From assembly GCA_937901125.1 (NCBI GenBank), contig CALCGT010000027.1, forward strand, positions 19,472 through 83,471: a stretch of 64,000 bases of DNA. The letters run 5' to 3'. A program made the position numbers and the translations under genes. Below are positions 22,418 to 31,257 of the stretch, in pieces. Below the pieces are notes generated by a model that was not told where the DNA came from, made no database searches, and was given only the letters and a program-made list of their open reading frames with translations. This DNA comes from an uncultured Clostridia bacterium (GTDB lineage: Bacteria > Bacillota > Clostridia > Lachnospirales > Anaerotignaceae). The stretch's first letter is position 1. Every line of letters begins with the position of its first letter.

Positions 22418-22446
22418 AGCCGCAGACCAAAGGTCTGCGGCTGTTT
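22418..22446 (+). terminator. Terminator after the PG-binding protein gene
   Basis: AGCCGCAGACC and GGTCTGCGGCT stem with TTTTG after it. It also faces the end of the wecB fusion gene. Confidence 0.88.
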
Positions 22447-22457
22447 TGCCGTTTCAA

Positions 22458-24404
22458 TCATTCAGCGTCTTTTGTTTCTTCTTCCTCTTCGTCATCTTCC
22501 CAGTCCTCGGGGTTGAATTCACCGAAAGCGGACATCAGGAAGCTTTCCATATCGTTTAGTTCTTCCATGCGGCTGTCCATTTCATCCAGAACATCCTCTA
22601 CCTTATTCAGGTATTTGTTCATTTCGGGAGAGATCTGTTCCACTTCTTCTCCCTCTTCTGCAGGGATCTGTTCCGCTACAGCTGCTTCTACAGCTTTTTC
22701 GGAAACCAGTTCCTCCGCTGCAGCTTCTGCTGCTACGGCTGCTGCTTCATCGGCGTCCATTTCTTCCAGATCCAGATCGTCCCAGTCTTCCGCTTCATCG
22801 CGGTTCTTTCTTTCTTTCAGCTTTTCGTGATAAGTCGCCATGTCTTCCTTCAGTTCACTGGCTTTTTCCGCCATACGGAAAGCTGCGGAGCGAACAGCAG
22901 GCTGCAAATCTTCGGCTTTATCCGCCAGTTTTTCTTTCATACGGAAAGCTGCTGAGCTTACCTTTGGCTGCAGGTCGTCGGCTTTATCTGCCACCTTGTC
23001 TGCGGCGTTTCTTACTGCAGGGTTTTCTTTTACCCTTTCTGCCACAGCGCTCAGGGCTGCGCCGGCTTTGCCCAGCATACCGCCAACAGCCTTTGTGATG
23101 CCTTCTTTTTCCAATCCCATACCATTGTGCAGGGTTGTCAGCAGGCGTTCTGCTTCATCTACGGTGATGATGCCTTTTTCCAGCATATTCAAAATGGCCA
23201 TTCTTTCTTCTTTCATAGTCTTTCCCTCCTTGGGTTCATTTTCATGATTCTTTTGAAGCACATACTCATCGGGTCTATCTTTTTTCTTTCCAAAAGCGTA
23301 CAGGATGCTTTCCACGATACGGCGGCTGGCCTGACCATCGCCGAAGGGGTTTTTCGCCTGTGCCATTCTTTCGTATTCTTCTTTGTCATCCAGCAGTTCT
23401 TTCGCCATGCGGTAGATCACATCTTCCTCTGTACCCGCCAGCTTCAATGTACCTGCTTCCACCCCTTCGGGGCGTTCTGTCACGTTTCTGAGTACCAGTA
23501 CAGGCTTGCCCATGGAAGGCACTTCCTCCTGCAGGCCGCCACTGTCTGTCATAACAAAGAAGGAACGGCACATCAGATTATGCATATCCTTCAAGTCCAG
23601 AGGGTCTGTCAGGTGGATACGGTCGTTGCCGCCAAGGATTTCATGAACAGGTTCTACCACGGCAGGGTTTTTATGCACCGCATAAACCACTTCCACATCG
23701 GGGTATTCTTCCACCAGACGTTTTACTGCGCGGCAGATATTCCGCAGAGGTTCCCCCAGGTTTTCTCTTCTGTGGGCGGTCATGGCGATGATACGCTTGC
23801 CCTTGAAGTCGATTTTGTTCAGTTCGTCTACGGTGAAGGTGTAATCTTCTTCAATGGTATGGGCCAAGGCATCGATGACAGTGTTGCCTGTGATGAAAAT
23901 GCCGTCCTCACCGATATTTTCCTTTAGCAGATGTTCCTTCGCCAGGGGCGTGGGCGCAAAATGCAGGTCGGTCAAAGCCCCTGTCAGTCTGCGGTTCATT
24001 TCTTCGGGGAAGGGCTGATATTTGTCATAGGTACGCAGGCCTGCTTCCACATGACCCACCTTTACTTGATTATAATAGGCTGCCAATGCGCCGGCGAAGG
24101 TGGTGGAAGTATCCCCGTGTACCAGAACGATATCGGGTTTTTCCTTGCCCATGACTTCTTCCAGCCCCGTCAGGGCACGGGTGGTGATGCCCGCTAGGGT
24201 CTGTCTTGCCTGCATGATGTTCAGGTCATACTGGGGATGCAGATCGAAAATTTCCAGAACCTGATCCAGCATTTCCCTGTGCTGTGCCGTAACACAGACA
24301 ATGCTTTCGATTTCCGGTGTTTTTTCCAGTTCCTTCACCAGGGGAGCCATTTTGATGGCTTCCGGGCGAGTACCGAACACGCTCATTACTTTTATTTTAT
24401 CCAT
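22458..24404 (-). CDS. wecB: UDP-GlcNAc 2-epimerase fused in frame to a SHOCT-like acidic protein
   Basis: One open frame of 648 codons. Residues 1 to about 380 are a complete non-hydrolysing UDP-N-acetylglucosamine 2-epimerase (GTRPEAIKMAPLV, VHGDTSTTFAGALAAYY, GHVEAGLRTYDKYQPFPEEMNR, AHRRENLGEP, TDSGGLQEE), which makes UDP-ManNAc for wall polymers. Residue 397 is Met in MKEERMAILNMLEKGIITVDEAERLLTTL, a SHOCT-like N-terminus that normally begins its own protein. It has its own AGGAGGG site (23221-23230). The rest is coiled/acidic with two DLQPxVxSAAFRM repeats. Either a fusion or two genes in which the first stop was lost. Confidence 0.85.
   Translation of the reverse strand: MDKIKVMSVFGTRPEAIKMAPLVKELEKTPEIESIVCVTAQHREMLDQVLEIFDLHPQYDLNIMQARQTLAGITTRALTGLEEVMGKEKPDIVLVHGDTSTTFAGALAAYYNQVKVGHVEAGLRTYDKYQPFPEEMNRRLTGALTDLHFAPTPLAKEHLLKENIGEDGIFITGNTVIDALAHTIEEDYTFTVDELNKIDFKGKRIIAMTAHRRENLGEPLRNICRAVKRLVEEYPDVEVVYAVHKNPAVVEPVHEILGGNDRIHLTDPLDLKDMHNLMCRSFFVMTDSGGLQEEVPSMGKPVLVLRNVTERPEGVEAGTLKLAGTEEDVIYRMAKELLDDKEEYERMAQAKNPFGDGQASRRIVESILYAFGKKKDRPDEYVLQKNHENEPKEGKTMKEERMAILNMLEKGIITVDEAERLLTTLHNGMGLEKEGITKAVGGMLGKAGAALSAVAERVKENPAVRNAADKVADKADDLQPKVSSAAFRMKEKLADKAEDLQPAVRSAAFRMAEKASELKEDMATYHEKLKERKNRDEAEDWDDLDLEEMDADEAAAVAAEAAAEELVSEKAVEAAVAEQIPAEEGEEVEQISPEMNKYLNKVEDVLDEMDSRMEELNDMESFLMSAFGEFNPEDWEDDEEEEETKDAE
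23214..23230 (-). promoter_or_regulatory. Internal ribosome binding site and ATG inside wecB
   Basis: AGGAGGGAAA (23221-23230) followed by an ATG at 23214-23216, in frame with wecB. It would allow separate production of the 252-residue SHOCT-like C-terminal protein. Confidence 0.65.
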
Positions 24405-24426
24405 ATTATATGCTCTCCTTCTTTCT

Positions 24427-24625
24427 TTGCGAGGATTTCACCCTCGCACTCCCACCAAGGGGGTCATGGTCAAAGCATCTTCCCTGGGGGAAGACGGCTT
24501 CGCCGCCGCCTAATCTTGGCGGTGCACCTACCCTTGAAACCCGATACCGCAGAACCATGTACATGGTTCTGAAATGTGGGTACAGGGGAATCATTCCCCT
24601 GTCAGGGTTTGGGACAGCGTCCCAA
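24427..24625. repeat. Mosaic palindromic repeat, copy 3 (between the FAH and wecB genes)
   Basis: GCGAGGATTTCACCCTCGC-type outer stem (24427-24445), GCAGAACCATGTACATGGTTCTG, CAGGGGAATCATTCCCCTG and TTGGGACAGCGTCCCAA (24609-24625), which ends 3 bases from the FAH stop codon. An extra 60-bp segment of other palindromes (TTCCC..GGGGAA, CGGCTTCGCCG) is inserted after the first unit. Confidence 0.75.
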
Positions 24626-24628
24626 GAG

Positions 24629-25507
24629 TTATTTGATTTCATTCGTCATGGCGCCGATGCCTTCGATCTCGCATTTCACCACATCGCCCTTTTTCAGGAA
24701 CTTGGGAGGCTGGAAGCCCATGCCGACCCCTGCGGGGGTTCCCATGGCGATGATGGTGCCTGCCTGCAGGGTCATGCCCTGAGAAAGCTGGCAGATGACT
24801 TTTTCAATGCCGTTGATCATCAGTTCTGTATTGCTGTCCTGCCGCAGCTCGCCATTTACATAGGAACGGATGGGCAAAGCGGGAGGATTTGTAAATTCAT
24901 CCTTTGTCACGATCCAGGGGCCGATGGGTGTAAAATCATCTAGACTCTTGCCGAAATACCACTGCTTATGGGCAGTCTGTAAATTTCTAGCACTCATGTC
25001 GTTCAAAATAGTATAGCCGAATACATAATCAAATACCTCTTCGGGCTTTACTTCCTTCGCATCCTTGCCAATTACGACCGCCAGTTCTACTTCATAGTCC
25101 AGACTGTCTACGATATGCAGATGCCCGTCGATGGGTTCCTTATCAGACAGAGCACGGTTGACTCTCTTTGCAAAATAGATAGGCACGGGACGTTCCCCGC
25201 CGAAGGCTTCATCGTGGAAGCGGGCGGCTTCTTCTGCATGGGCATAATAATTGATGCCCAGGCAGATCACATCCTGCTTGGGATGAGGGATAGGAGAGAG
25301 GATCTGCACTTCCTCCAGAGGGATGCCCTTCATCAGTTCTTTATTTTTATCCAGCTTTTCCAGTTTTCCGTCATCCTGCACCTCTAAAAACGCATTCATA
25401 TCCAATGCCGTACAGCCCAGATAGTTCACAGGCACTACCTCAGAACCGTCATTTTTCAGAACACCTACGGCTGTTTCACCGCCATGCTTGTATGTTAAAA
25501 CTTTCAT
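24629..25507 (-). CDS. Fumarylacetoacetate hydrolase-family protein
   Basis: 292 residues from the ATG at 25507 (AGGAGG upstream); the longer frame has no site. C-terminal FAH catalytic domain: VICLGINYYAHAEE, the metal ligands in SLDYEVELAVVIGK, then GYTILNDMSARNLQ, GKSLDDFTPIGPWIV and GTPAGVGMGFQPPKFLKKGD. Family members hydrolyse or decarboxylate acylpyruvates and 2-keto acids (for example fumarylpyruvate, oxaloacetate). Substrate unknown. On the same strand as wecB, separated from it by the palindromic repeat. Confidence 0.88.
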   Translation of the reverse strand: MKVLTYKHGGETAVGVLKNDGSEVVPVNYLGCTALDMNAFLEVQDDGKLEKLDKNKELMKGIPLEEVQILSPIPHPKQDVICLGINYYAHAEEAARFHDEAFGGERPVPIYFAKRVNRALSDKEPIDGHLHIVDSLDYEVELAVVIGKDAKEVKPEEVFDYVFGYTILNDMSARNLQTAHKQWYFGKSLDDFTPIGPWIVTKDEFTNPPALPIRSYVNGELRQDSNTELMINGIEKVICQLSQGMTLQAGTIIAMGTPAGVGMGFQPPKFLKKGDVVKCEIEGIGAMTNEIK

Positions 25508-25792
25508 CTTTCCTCCTAACTCAGCCCTGTGCAAATCGAGAGAAAGTCCTTGGCAAGCTTGCCAAAAGAGTGTTTTCTCTTCCAAATTTGTATTTGGCGT
25601 TTTGCCAAATGGGTAAATTCCTATGAAGACCACCCATACCAGACTGAAACTTTACAGTTTTTTCTTCAGCAGTATATTCGAAAAATATACCATTTTCATC
25701 ATATCACAAAACCACTGATTCGCAAAGGAAAAAAGCACCTTTCTCGCCTATGTATACACAATACTGTGCGCCTAATCATTTATACGAAGGAT
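25508..25792. other. Intergenic region with short palindromes
   Basis: No gene found. TTGGCAAGCTTGCCAA (about 25549-25564), CCAAATTTGTATTTGG and TTTGGCGTTTTGCCAAA overlap in a row near 25580-25610. They recall the mosaic repeats but the spacing and the constant bases between units are missing. The remainder is AT-rich leader of argG. Confidence 0.4.
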
Positions 25793-25810
25793 TATGAATA
25801 AATATTCATA
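25793..25810. promoter_or_regulatory. ARG box (ArgR operator)
   Basis: TATGAATAAATATTCATA is a perfect palindrome that fits the ArgR/AhrC half-site consensus TNTGAATWWWWATTCANA. It lies 100 bp upstream of the argG -35 and indicates arginine repression of argG-argH. ArgR is not encoded in this window. Confidence 0.85.
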
Positions 25811-25910
25811 TCGAACTGTATATCTACCCATAAATATGCTCAAATATCACCTGGTTTTTTCCATATTTTTTATAAATATACACAAAATCCTGTATTTTTA
25901 TAATTTTATA

Positions 25911-25939
25911 TTGCAATTCTCAGGCTGCCTATGTATAAT
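25911..25939 (+). promoter_or_regulatory. argG promoter
   Basis: TTGCAA (25911-25916) and TATAAT (25934-25939), 17 bp apart. The AT-rich stretch just upstream (25880-25910) could contain a weaker second ARG site. Confidence 0.8.
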
Positions 25940-26011
25940 CCACTTATAAAATTCATTTGAAACAAACGCCGATGAAAACGGCTTATGTATTTGTTAAGGA
26001 GGAGAATCATC

Positions 26012-27226
26012 ATGGCAAAAGAAAAAATCGTATTGGCATATTCCGGCGGTCTGGATACATCCGCAATCATCCCTTGGCTGAAAGAAAACTATGACTGCGA
26101 AGTTATCTGCGTATGCGGTGACGTTGGTCAGGGCAAGGAAACAGACGGCCTGGAAGAAAAAGCACTGAAAACAGGCGCAAGCAAGCTCTACATTGAAGAC
26201 CTGACAGAAGAATTCATCACAGATGCCGTTTACCCTTGTGTAAAAGCAAATGCTGTATATGAAGGCAAATACCTAATCGGTACATCCATGGCGCGTCCCA
26301 TCATCGCAAAGAGACTGGTTGAAATCGCCAAAAAAGAAGGCGCAACAGCCATCTGCCACGGTGCAACCGGCAAAGGCAACGACCAGGTTCGTTTCGAACT
26401 GACTATCAAAGCACTGGCACCCGAAATGAAGATCATCGCTCCCTGGAGACTGGATACATGGAAAATGCAGAGCCGTGAAGACGAAATCGCTTATCTGGCT
26501 GAACACGGCATCCCCTTTGAAGCAGGCCATGACAATTCCTACAGCCGTGACAGAAACCTGTGGCACCTGAGCCATGAAGGTCTGGAACTGGAAGATCCTG
26601 CAAATGAACCCAACTACGACCACATCCTGCAGATGAGCGTAACACCCGAAAAAGCACCTGATAAGCCCGAATATGTGACACTGGATTTTGAAAAAGGCAT
26701 CCCCGTTGCTGTTAATGGTGAAAAGCTGAATCCCGTTGCACTGCTGACAAAGCTGAACGAAATCGGCGGCAGAAACGGTGTTGGTATTACAGATATCTGC
26801 GAGAACCGTGTCGTTGGCATGAAATCTCGCGGCGTATATGAAACCCCCGGCGGTACCATCATGTACTATGCACACCGTGAACTGGAATACCTGTGCTCTG
26901 ATAAGAAAACACAGGCCTTCAATGAAGTGGCAAGCAACAAATTCACAGAACTGGTTTACAGCGGCGAATGGTACACACCTCTGCGGGAAGCACTGAGCGC
27001 ATACTTCGACAAAGTAAACGAAACAGTAACAGGTACTGTAAAACTGAAACTATATAAAGGCAACATCATCCCCGCAGGCTCCACATCTCCTTACAGCCTG
27101 TACAATGAATCCATCGCTTCCTTCACAACAGGCGAACTGTACAACCACAAGGATGCAGACGGCTTCATCAACCTGTTTGGTCTGTCCATGAAGGTTCGGG
27201 CAATGATGATGGAAAACAACAAATAA
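26012..27226 (+). CDS. argG: Argininosuccinate synthase
   Basis: Joins citrulline and aspartate with ATP in arginine biosynthesis. 404 residues. N-terminal PP-loop KIVLAYSGGLDTSAIIPWL; family motifs GATGKGNDQVRFE, DNSYSRDRNLWHLSHEG and EPNYDHILQMSVTP are intact. Start at 26012 with AAGGAGGAG upstream. argH follows 267 bp later on the same strand, with a palindromic repeat and a terminator-like hairpin between them. Confidence 0.97.
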   Translation: MAKEKIVLAYSGGLDTSAIIPWLKENYDCEVICVCGDVGQGKETDGLEEKALKTGASKLYIEDLTEEFITDAVYPCVKANAVYEGKYLIGTSMARPIIAKRLVEIAKKEGATAICHGATGKGNDQVRFELTIKALAPEMKIIAPWRLDTWKMQSREDEIAYLAEHGIPFEAGHDNSYSRDRNLWHLSHEGLELEDPANEPNYDHILQMSVTPEKAPDKPEYVTLDFEKGIPVAVNGEKLNPVALLTKLNEIGGRNGVGITDICENRVVGMKSRGVYETPGGTIMYYAHRELEYLCSDKKTQAFNEVASNKFTELVYSGEWYTPLREALSAYFDKVNETVTGTVKLKLYKGNIIPAGSTSPYSLYNESIASFTTGELYNHKDADGFINLFGLSMKVRAMMMENNK

Positions 27227-27233
27227 AGACCTT

Positions 27234-27471
27234 TTCAGGGCTCTGCCCTGAAACCCGCCAAGGGAGTCACTCCCTTGGAACCCGAATCGCAAAAACTTCG
27301 TTTTTGCAAGGAGGAAATATATATCAAACATAAGACAAAAAAATACTCCTGTCCTACTGTGATGGGAGTATTTCTCATTATAGCCAACCCACGAGCAGAA
27401 GTATTTCTGCTCGCAGTACCCGGGTCAAGGGGGCGGTACCTCCTTGCAGGAGCGCGAGGACAGCGTCCTCG
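27234..27471. repeat. Mosaic palindromic repeat, copy 4 (between argG and argH)
   Basis: TTCAGGGCTCTGCCCTGAA (27234-27252) begins 7 bases after the argG stop; then AAGGGAGTCACTCCCTT, GCAAAAACTTCGTTTTTGC, a split central part, GAGCAGAAGTATTTCTGCTC, CAAGGGGGCGGTACCTCCTTG and GCGAGGACAGCGTCCTCGC (27453-27471). Longer than other copies because of an inserted segment holding the hairpin at 27341-27374. Confidence 0.8.
27341..27374 (+). terminator. Terminator-like hairpin inside the argG-argH gap
   Basis: AAATACTCC and GGGAGTATTT surround a 14-base loop, followed by TCTCATT rather than a T run. It may attenuate read-through into argH. Confidence 0.5.
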
Positions 27472-27493
27472 CAGAAAGAAAGGAACGATAATT

Positions 27494-28873
27494 ATGGCAA
27501 AACTTTGGGGCGGACGCTTCACCCAGTCCACAGATAGCTTCACCGACCACTTCCATTCCTCTATTTCCTTCGACAGCCGTATGTATAAGGAAGATATCAC
27601 AGGCAGCATGGCCCATGCCGCTATGCTGGGCAAACAGGGCATCATCCCCACTGCCGATGCGGAGCTGATCATCAAAGCATTAAAAGAAATTCTGGCAGAT
27701 ATCGAAGCAGGTAAAGTGACCTTCGACGAAAAAGCCGAAGATATCCATATGAACGTGGAAACCATCCTCATCAGGCGCATCGGCGATGTGGGCAAACGCC
27801 TGCATACAGGACGTAGCCGCAACGACCAGGTGGCTCTGGATATCCGTATGTATACCAAAAAGGAAATTACAGAGATCAAGGCTCTAGTGAAAAACCTGAT
27901 GGTGACATTGAACGATTTTGCCGCAGACCATACGGAAACCATCCTGCCCGGCTATACCCACCTGCAGCGGGCGCAGCCTGTCACACTGGCACATCATCTG
28001 CTGGCTTATGTGGAAATGTTCAAACGGGACTATGACCGTCTTTGCGATACCTACAAACGTACCGATGTAATGCCCTTGGGCAGCGGTGCACTAGCGACAA
28101 CCACCTACCCTCTGGATCGCTATTCCGTAGCGGCAGAGCTGGGCTTCGCTGATATTACCATGAACAGCATGGACGGCGTCTCCGACCGTGATTTCTGCAT
28201 CGAACTGGCTTCTGCCCTTTCTATCCTGATGATGCACCTGAGCCGCTTCTGCGAAGAGATCATCCTTTGGAGCAGCCATGAATTCCATTTTGTAGAGCTT
28301 TCCGACGCATACTCCACAGGCTCCAGCATCATGCCTCAGAAAAAGAACCCCGATATGGCTGAACTGATCCGCGGGAAAACAGGTCGTGTATACGGTCACC
28401 TGATGGGGCTGCTGACCACCATGAAGGGTCTGCCTCTGGCATACAACAAAGACATGCAGGAAGATAAGGAAGGTCTCTTTGACGCCATCGACACCGTAAA
28501 AATGTGCCTGCCCGTATTCACAAATATGATCGCCACCATGACCGTAAAAAAAGAAGCTATGCTAAATGCTGCCAAGGTCGGCTTCACCAATGCCACAGAC
28601 GCAGCAGACTGGCTGGTAAAACAGGGGGTGCCTTTCCGGGATGCCCATGCCATCATCGGCAAGCTGGTGCTGTACTGCATCGAGCATAACACCAATCTGG
28701 ACGACCTTTCTCTGGAGGAATACAAGGCCATTTCCCCTGTATTTGATGAAAGCGTGTATGCAGCCATCAATGTAAATGAATGCGCCCAGGCAAGAAAGGT
28801 GGTTGGCGGCCCTGCCAAGGAAGTGACCACTGCCGCCATTTCCAACAACAAGGCATATTTTGAAACATTATAA
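27494..28873 (+). CDS. argH: Argininosuccinate lyase
   Basis: Cleaves argininosuccinate to arginine and fumarate. 459 residues, standard. Starts MAKLWGGRFTQSTDSF with an AGAAAGAAAGGAA site; the frame stays open for 73 codons upstream, but only because it runs through the palindromic repeat. Conserved GRSRNDQVALD, THLQRAQPVTLAHHLLAY and the catalytic-loop signature GSSIMPQKKNPD are present. Last step of the argGH pathway; followed by repeat copy 5 and a terminator. Confidence 0.97.
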   Translation: MAKLWGGRFTQSTDSFTDHFHSSISFDSRMYKEDITGSMAHAAMLGKQGIIPTADAELIIKALKEILADIEAGKVTFDEKAEDIHMNVETILIRRIGDVGKRLHTGRSRNDQVALDIRMYTKKEITEIKALVKNLMVTLNDFAADHTETILPGYTHLQRAQPVTLAHHLLAYVEMFKRDYDRLCDTYKRTDVMPLGSGALATTTYPLDRYSVAAELGFADITMNSMDGVSDRDFCIELASALSILMMHLSRFCEEIILWSSHEFHFVELSDAYSTGSSIMPQKKNPDMAELIRGKTGRVYGHLMGLLTTMKGLPLAYNKDMQEDKEGLFDAIDTVKMCLPVFTNMIATMTVKKEAMLNAAKVGFTNATDAADWLVKQGVPFRDAHAIIGKLVLYCIEHNTNLDDLSLEEYKAISPVFDESVYAAINVNECAQARKVVGGPAKEVTTAAISNNKAYFETL

Positions 28874-28878
28874 GACCG

Positions 28879-29087
28879 TGGGGACTTTGTCCCCACCACC
28901 CCTAGCAGGAGATCATCCCCTGCACCCTATACGCAAAAGCATCCGCTTTTACAGAACATAAAAAACAAAGGCTTTCTCCCGTCTGGAGAGAGCCTTATTT
29001 TTATTTTTCCATCAAACGCAGTTTGATGGCTACCGGGTTCTAAGGGGGTGACCCCCTTAGCAGGAGTTTGAAGACTGCGTCTTCAAA
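28879..29087. repeat. Mosaic palindromic repeat, copy 5 (after argH)
   Basis: GTGGGGACTTTGTCCCCAC (28879-28897) starts 5 bases after the argH stop; then CAGGAGATCATCCCCTG, a terminator hairpin, CCATCAAACGCAGTTTGATGG (29009-29029), CTAAGGGGGTGACCCCCTTAG (29040-29060) and TTTGAAGACTGCGTCTTCAAA (29067-29087), the last overlapping the mutT stop region. Confidence 0.8.
28968..29008 (+). terminator. Terminator of argH
   Basis: AAGGCTTTCTCC and GGAGAGAGCCTT stem followed by ATTTTTATTTTT; embedded in repeat copy 5. Confidence 0.88.
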
Positions 29088-29463
29088 GTTTTTTTAATTT
29101 TTCCAATATCTCTTCATCTGCCGGACAAAATGGATATCTGTCGATTTCTTCGATGGTAATCCACTGAATGTTGTTATGCTCCAGTTTTTGGGGCATACCT
29201 TCCACGATACGGGCGTGGAACAGCGTCAGATGCACCGTCAGGTCGGGATACACATGCTCCACTTCCATGAATACCTCCCCCACGGCAATGGTCACGCCCA
29301 ATTCTTCCCGACATTCCCGCAGGAGGGCTTCTTCCTTCGTTTCCCCCGGTTCCACCTTGCCGCCCACAAATTCCCACAGAAGCCCCCTAGCCTTATGGGC
29401 CGGCCTCTGGCAAGCCATAAATCTATCCCCATCCCAAATGAGAGCCGCTACTACCTCCGTCAT
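29083..29463 (-). CDS. mutT: MutT-type Nudix hydrolase
   Basis: 126 residues from the ATG at 29463 (AGGAGGCG upstream). Complete Nudix box: GGKVEPGETKEEALLRECREELGV. N-terminal VVAALIWDGDRFMACQRPAHKARGLLWEFVGG and length match 8-oxo-dGTP diphosphatases that sanitise the nucleotide pool, although other (d)NTP substrates cannot be excluded. Divergent from spoIIP. Its last codons overlap the outer stem of repeat copy 5. Confidence 0.88.
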   Translation of the reverse strand: MTEVVAALIWDGDRFMACQRPAHKARGLLWEFVGGKVEPGETKEEALLRECREELGVTIAVGEVFMEVEHVYPDLTVHLTLFHARIVEGMPQKLEHNNIQWITIEEIDRYPFCPADEEILEKLKKL

Positions 29464-29630
29464 TCTTTTTCGCCTCCTGTTCCAAAATCGTTCCTCTTTG
29501 ACCGTTATTATAGACGGATGGGCCAGGAAAATCAACTGCATCCCCCTGTACAACTGGGTCATAGCACGGTCATTTATCGTTCTGAATGTCCCCTTTCCTT
29601 CATAGGATGGAAAAAGGAAGGGAGGCGGCT

Positions 29631-30677
29631 GTGGTGCAAAAAAAGAACAAAGGAGCCCTGAATCTGGTGGGTCTGGTGCTTTTTCTGCTGGCACTGCCCC
29701 TTTTTTTCCGCATGGGGGGCGGTCAGTTCGCCATGGCAGAAGTCTTGCCGGGACAAGTCCCTTCGGACAAGTTATCCCTGGCCTTTCTGCAACAGGAAGA
29801 AAAAGAAGTCATCACTGCCAATGTCCTCGGCAGAGAAGATATCGAATTTTCCAAATCCTTTGCCATTAGTGCAGGAGGACGCCCCCTGAATGTTACGGCG
29901 GAACAGTTGGCAAAAATGCAGGATTTTTCTTATCTCAAGAGCAACTACTATATCATCGATTCCCGCACCACCTTTTTTCCCGAGGATATCGATGTGGAAC
30001 AGGCGTTAGGCCTTGATCTGACCATAGAAAAGACGAAAAAAGAGCCCAAAGTCCTCATTTTCCACACCCACTCCCATGAAGGCTTTGTCGACAGCGATAT
30101 GTCCAAGGGATTACAGGAGGGTATCTGGGGCGTGGGGGAACGGCTGAAAGAGATTTTGGAGGAAGAATACGGCATTGGCGTCATCCATGATAACGGGCAA
30201 TACGACATGGTAAATGGGAAGGGGCAGATCACAGGGGCATATGAGCGGATGGAGCCACCCATTCGGGAAATTTTGGCGAAATATCCTTCCATCGAGGTCT
30301 GCATCGACCTGCATCGGGACGGTGTAGGGGAAGGGACACGCTTGGTGACAGAGATTGACGGAAAACCCTGTGCCCAGGTCATGTTTTTCAACGGTCTCTG
30401 CCGCCTGAACAAGGACGGCACCGTACAGTCCATCAGCGGTCTGGAAAACCCCTATCTGCGGGAAAATCTGGCTTTCAGCCTACAGATGAAAACCTCCGCA
30501 AACCAGAGATATCCTGATTTTTCGCGGAAAATTTATCTTAGTGCCTACCGTTTCAGCCTGCACATGCTCCCCCGCTCCACCTTGATCGAAGTGGGCGCCC
30601 AGACCAACACAAAGGAAGAAGCATGGAATGCCATGGAGCCTTTGGCGGAAGTCCTTGCCAGCGTTCTCTTAGAATAG
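29631..30677 (+). CDS. spoIIP: Stage II sporulation protein P
   Basis: Peptidoglycan amidase/endopeptidase that works with SpoIID and SpoIIM to drive forespore engulfment. 348 residues from GTG 29631, with GGGAGG upstream. One N-terminal membrane segment (LNLVGLVLFLLALPLFF), a linker, then the catalytic domain with metal/catalytic motifs VLIFHTHSHEGF, CIDLHRDGVGEG and LIEVGAQTNT. Direct evidence that the host can sporulate. Stands alone between mutT and a CmpB-like gene. Confidence 0.95.
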   Translation: MVQKKNKGALNLVGLVLFLLALPLFFRMGGGQFAMAEVLPGQVPSDKLSLAFLQQEEKEVITANVLGREDIEFSKSFAISAGGRPLNVTAEQLAKMQDFSYLKSNYYIIDSRTTFFPEDIDVEQALGLDLTIEKTKKEPKVLIFHTHSHEGFVDSDMSKGLQEGIWGVGERLKEILEEEYGIGVIHDNGQYDMVNGKGQITGAYERMEPPIREILAKYPSIEVCIDLHRDGVGEGTRLVTEIDGKPCAQVMFFNGLCRLNKDGTVQSISGLENPYLRENLAFSLQMKTSANQRYPDFSRKIYLSAYRFSLHMLPRSTLIEVGAQTNTKEEAWNAMEPLAEVLASVLLE

Positions 30678-30705
30678 TTTCAGCTGCCTCTGCCATACTA
30701 AGGAC

Positions 30706-31116
30706 ATGGCAAAAAAATTTATGATTTTTGGTGTGCTGGGCTGGTGTGCGGAGATCCTCTGGACGGGGCTTCACTCCCTTTTAGCAGGGGACGGCACACT
30801 GACGGCAAGAACATATTTATGGATGTTCCCCATTTACGGGCTGGCGGCAGTGGCGGAGCCGCTGTTCCTTGCCCTGCGGAAATATTGTCCCCTGTGGCAA
30901 CGGTTAGGCATGTATGCCTTCTCCTTTTTTCTGGTGGAATTTTTGACCGGCTGGCTGCTGCAGGCAATGACCGGTGCCTGCCCATGGGATTATGGGGATA
31001 GAATTTTTTCCGTCATGGGGTTCATCCGTTTGGATTATGCGCCCATTTGGGCAGCATTGGGATATTTTTTCGAAGAGGTGAGCGTGTTTCTGGCAAAAGA
31101 AGGAGAGGGGACATAA
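30706..31116 (+). CDS. CmpB-like putative ABC transporter permease
   Basis: 136 residues with four hydrophobic segments (about 5-24, 37-55, 66-85, 107-125). The pattern FMIFGVLGWCAEILWTGLHSLL, SLWMFPIYG-type YLWMFPIYGLAAVAEPL and GACPWDY matches the ABC_trans_CmpB family, small four-helix membrane proteins of unknown role common in Firmicutes. No ATP-binding partner is encoded nearby, so transport is unproven. 28 bp after spoIIP; the AAGGAC before the ATG is too close to be a good site. Confidence 0.8.
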   Translation: MAKKFMIFGVLGWCAEILWTGLHSLLAGDGTLTARTYLWMFPIYGLAAVAEPLFLALRKYCPLWQRLGMYAFSFFLVEFLTGWLLQAMTGACPWDYGDRIFSVMGFIRLDYAPIWAALGYFFEEVSVFLAKEGEGT

Positions 31117-31153
31117 AAATTTGCAGTTCCAAACGATTTCGTGTACAATGCCT

Positions 31154-31224
31154 ATAAAGCGTTGTCAATGAACGCAAGAGAATGGCTGCTTGCAGACATT
31201 TCCTTGCGGACATTAGACAACCTG
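31154..31224 (+). ncRNA. Structured leader element, copy A (unassigned motif)
   Basis: Nested pairing: GTTGTC/GACAAC (outer), CGCAAG/CTTGCG, AATG/CATT, CTG-CTTG-CAG (tip). After it come ACATGAG and GCAGGGC-ACA-GCCCTGC. Copy B follows 104 bp later; copy C is at 8062-8157. Tip and stems change in compensated fashion between copies. It lies in the 281-bp gap before the HAD gene. Confidence 0.6.
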
Positions 31225-31257
31225 ACACATGAGCAGGGCACAGCCCTGCGAATGCAA

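Noticed and set aside
25549..25610. Further copy of the mosaic palindromic repeat
   Set aside because: Palindromes are present but the constant joining bases and order are not; kept as an intergenic note only.
27275..27493. N-terminal extension of argH by 73 codons
   Set aside because: It runs through a palindromic repeat and lacks a ribosome binding site; ArgH normally starts at MAKLWGGRF.
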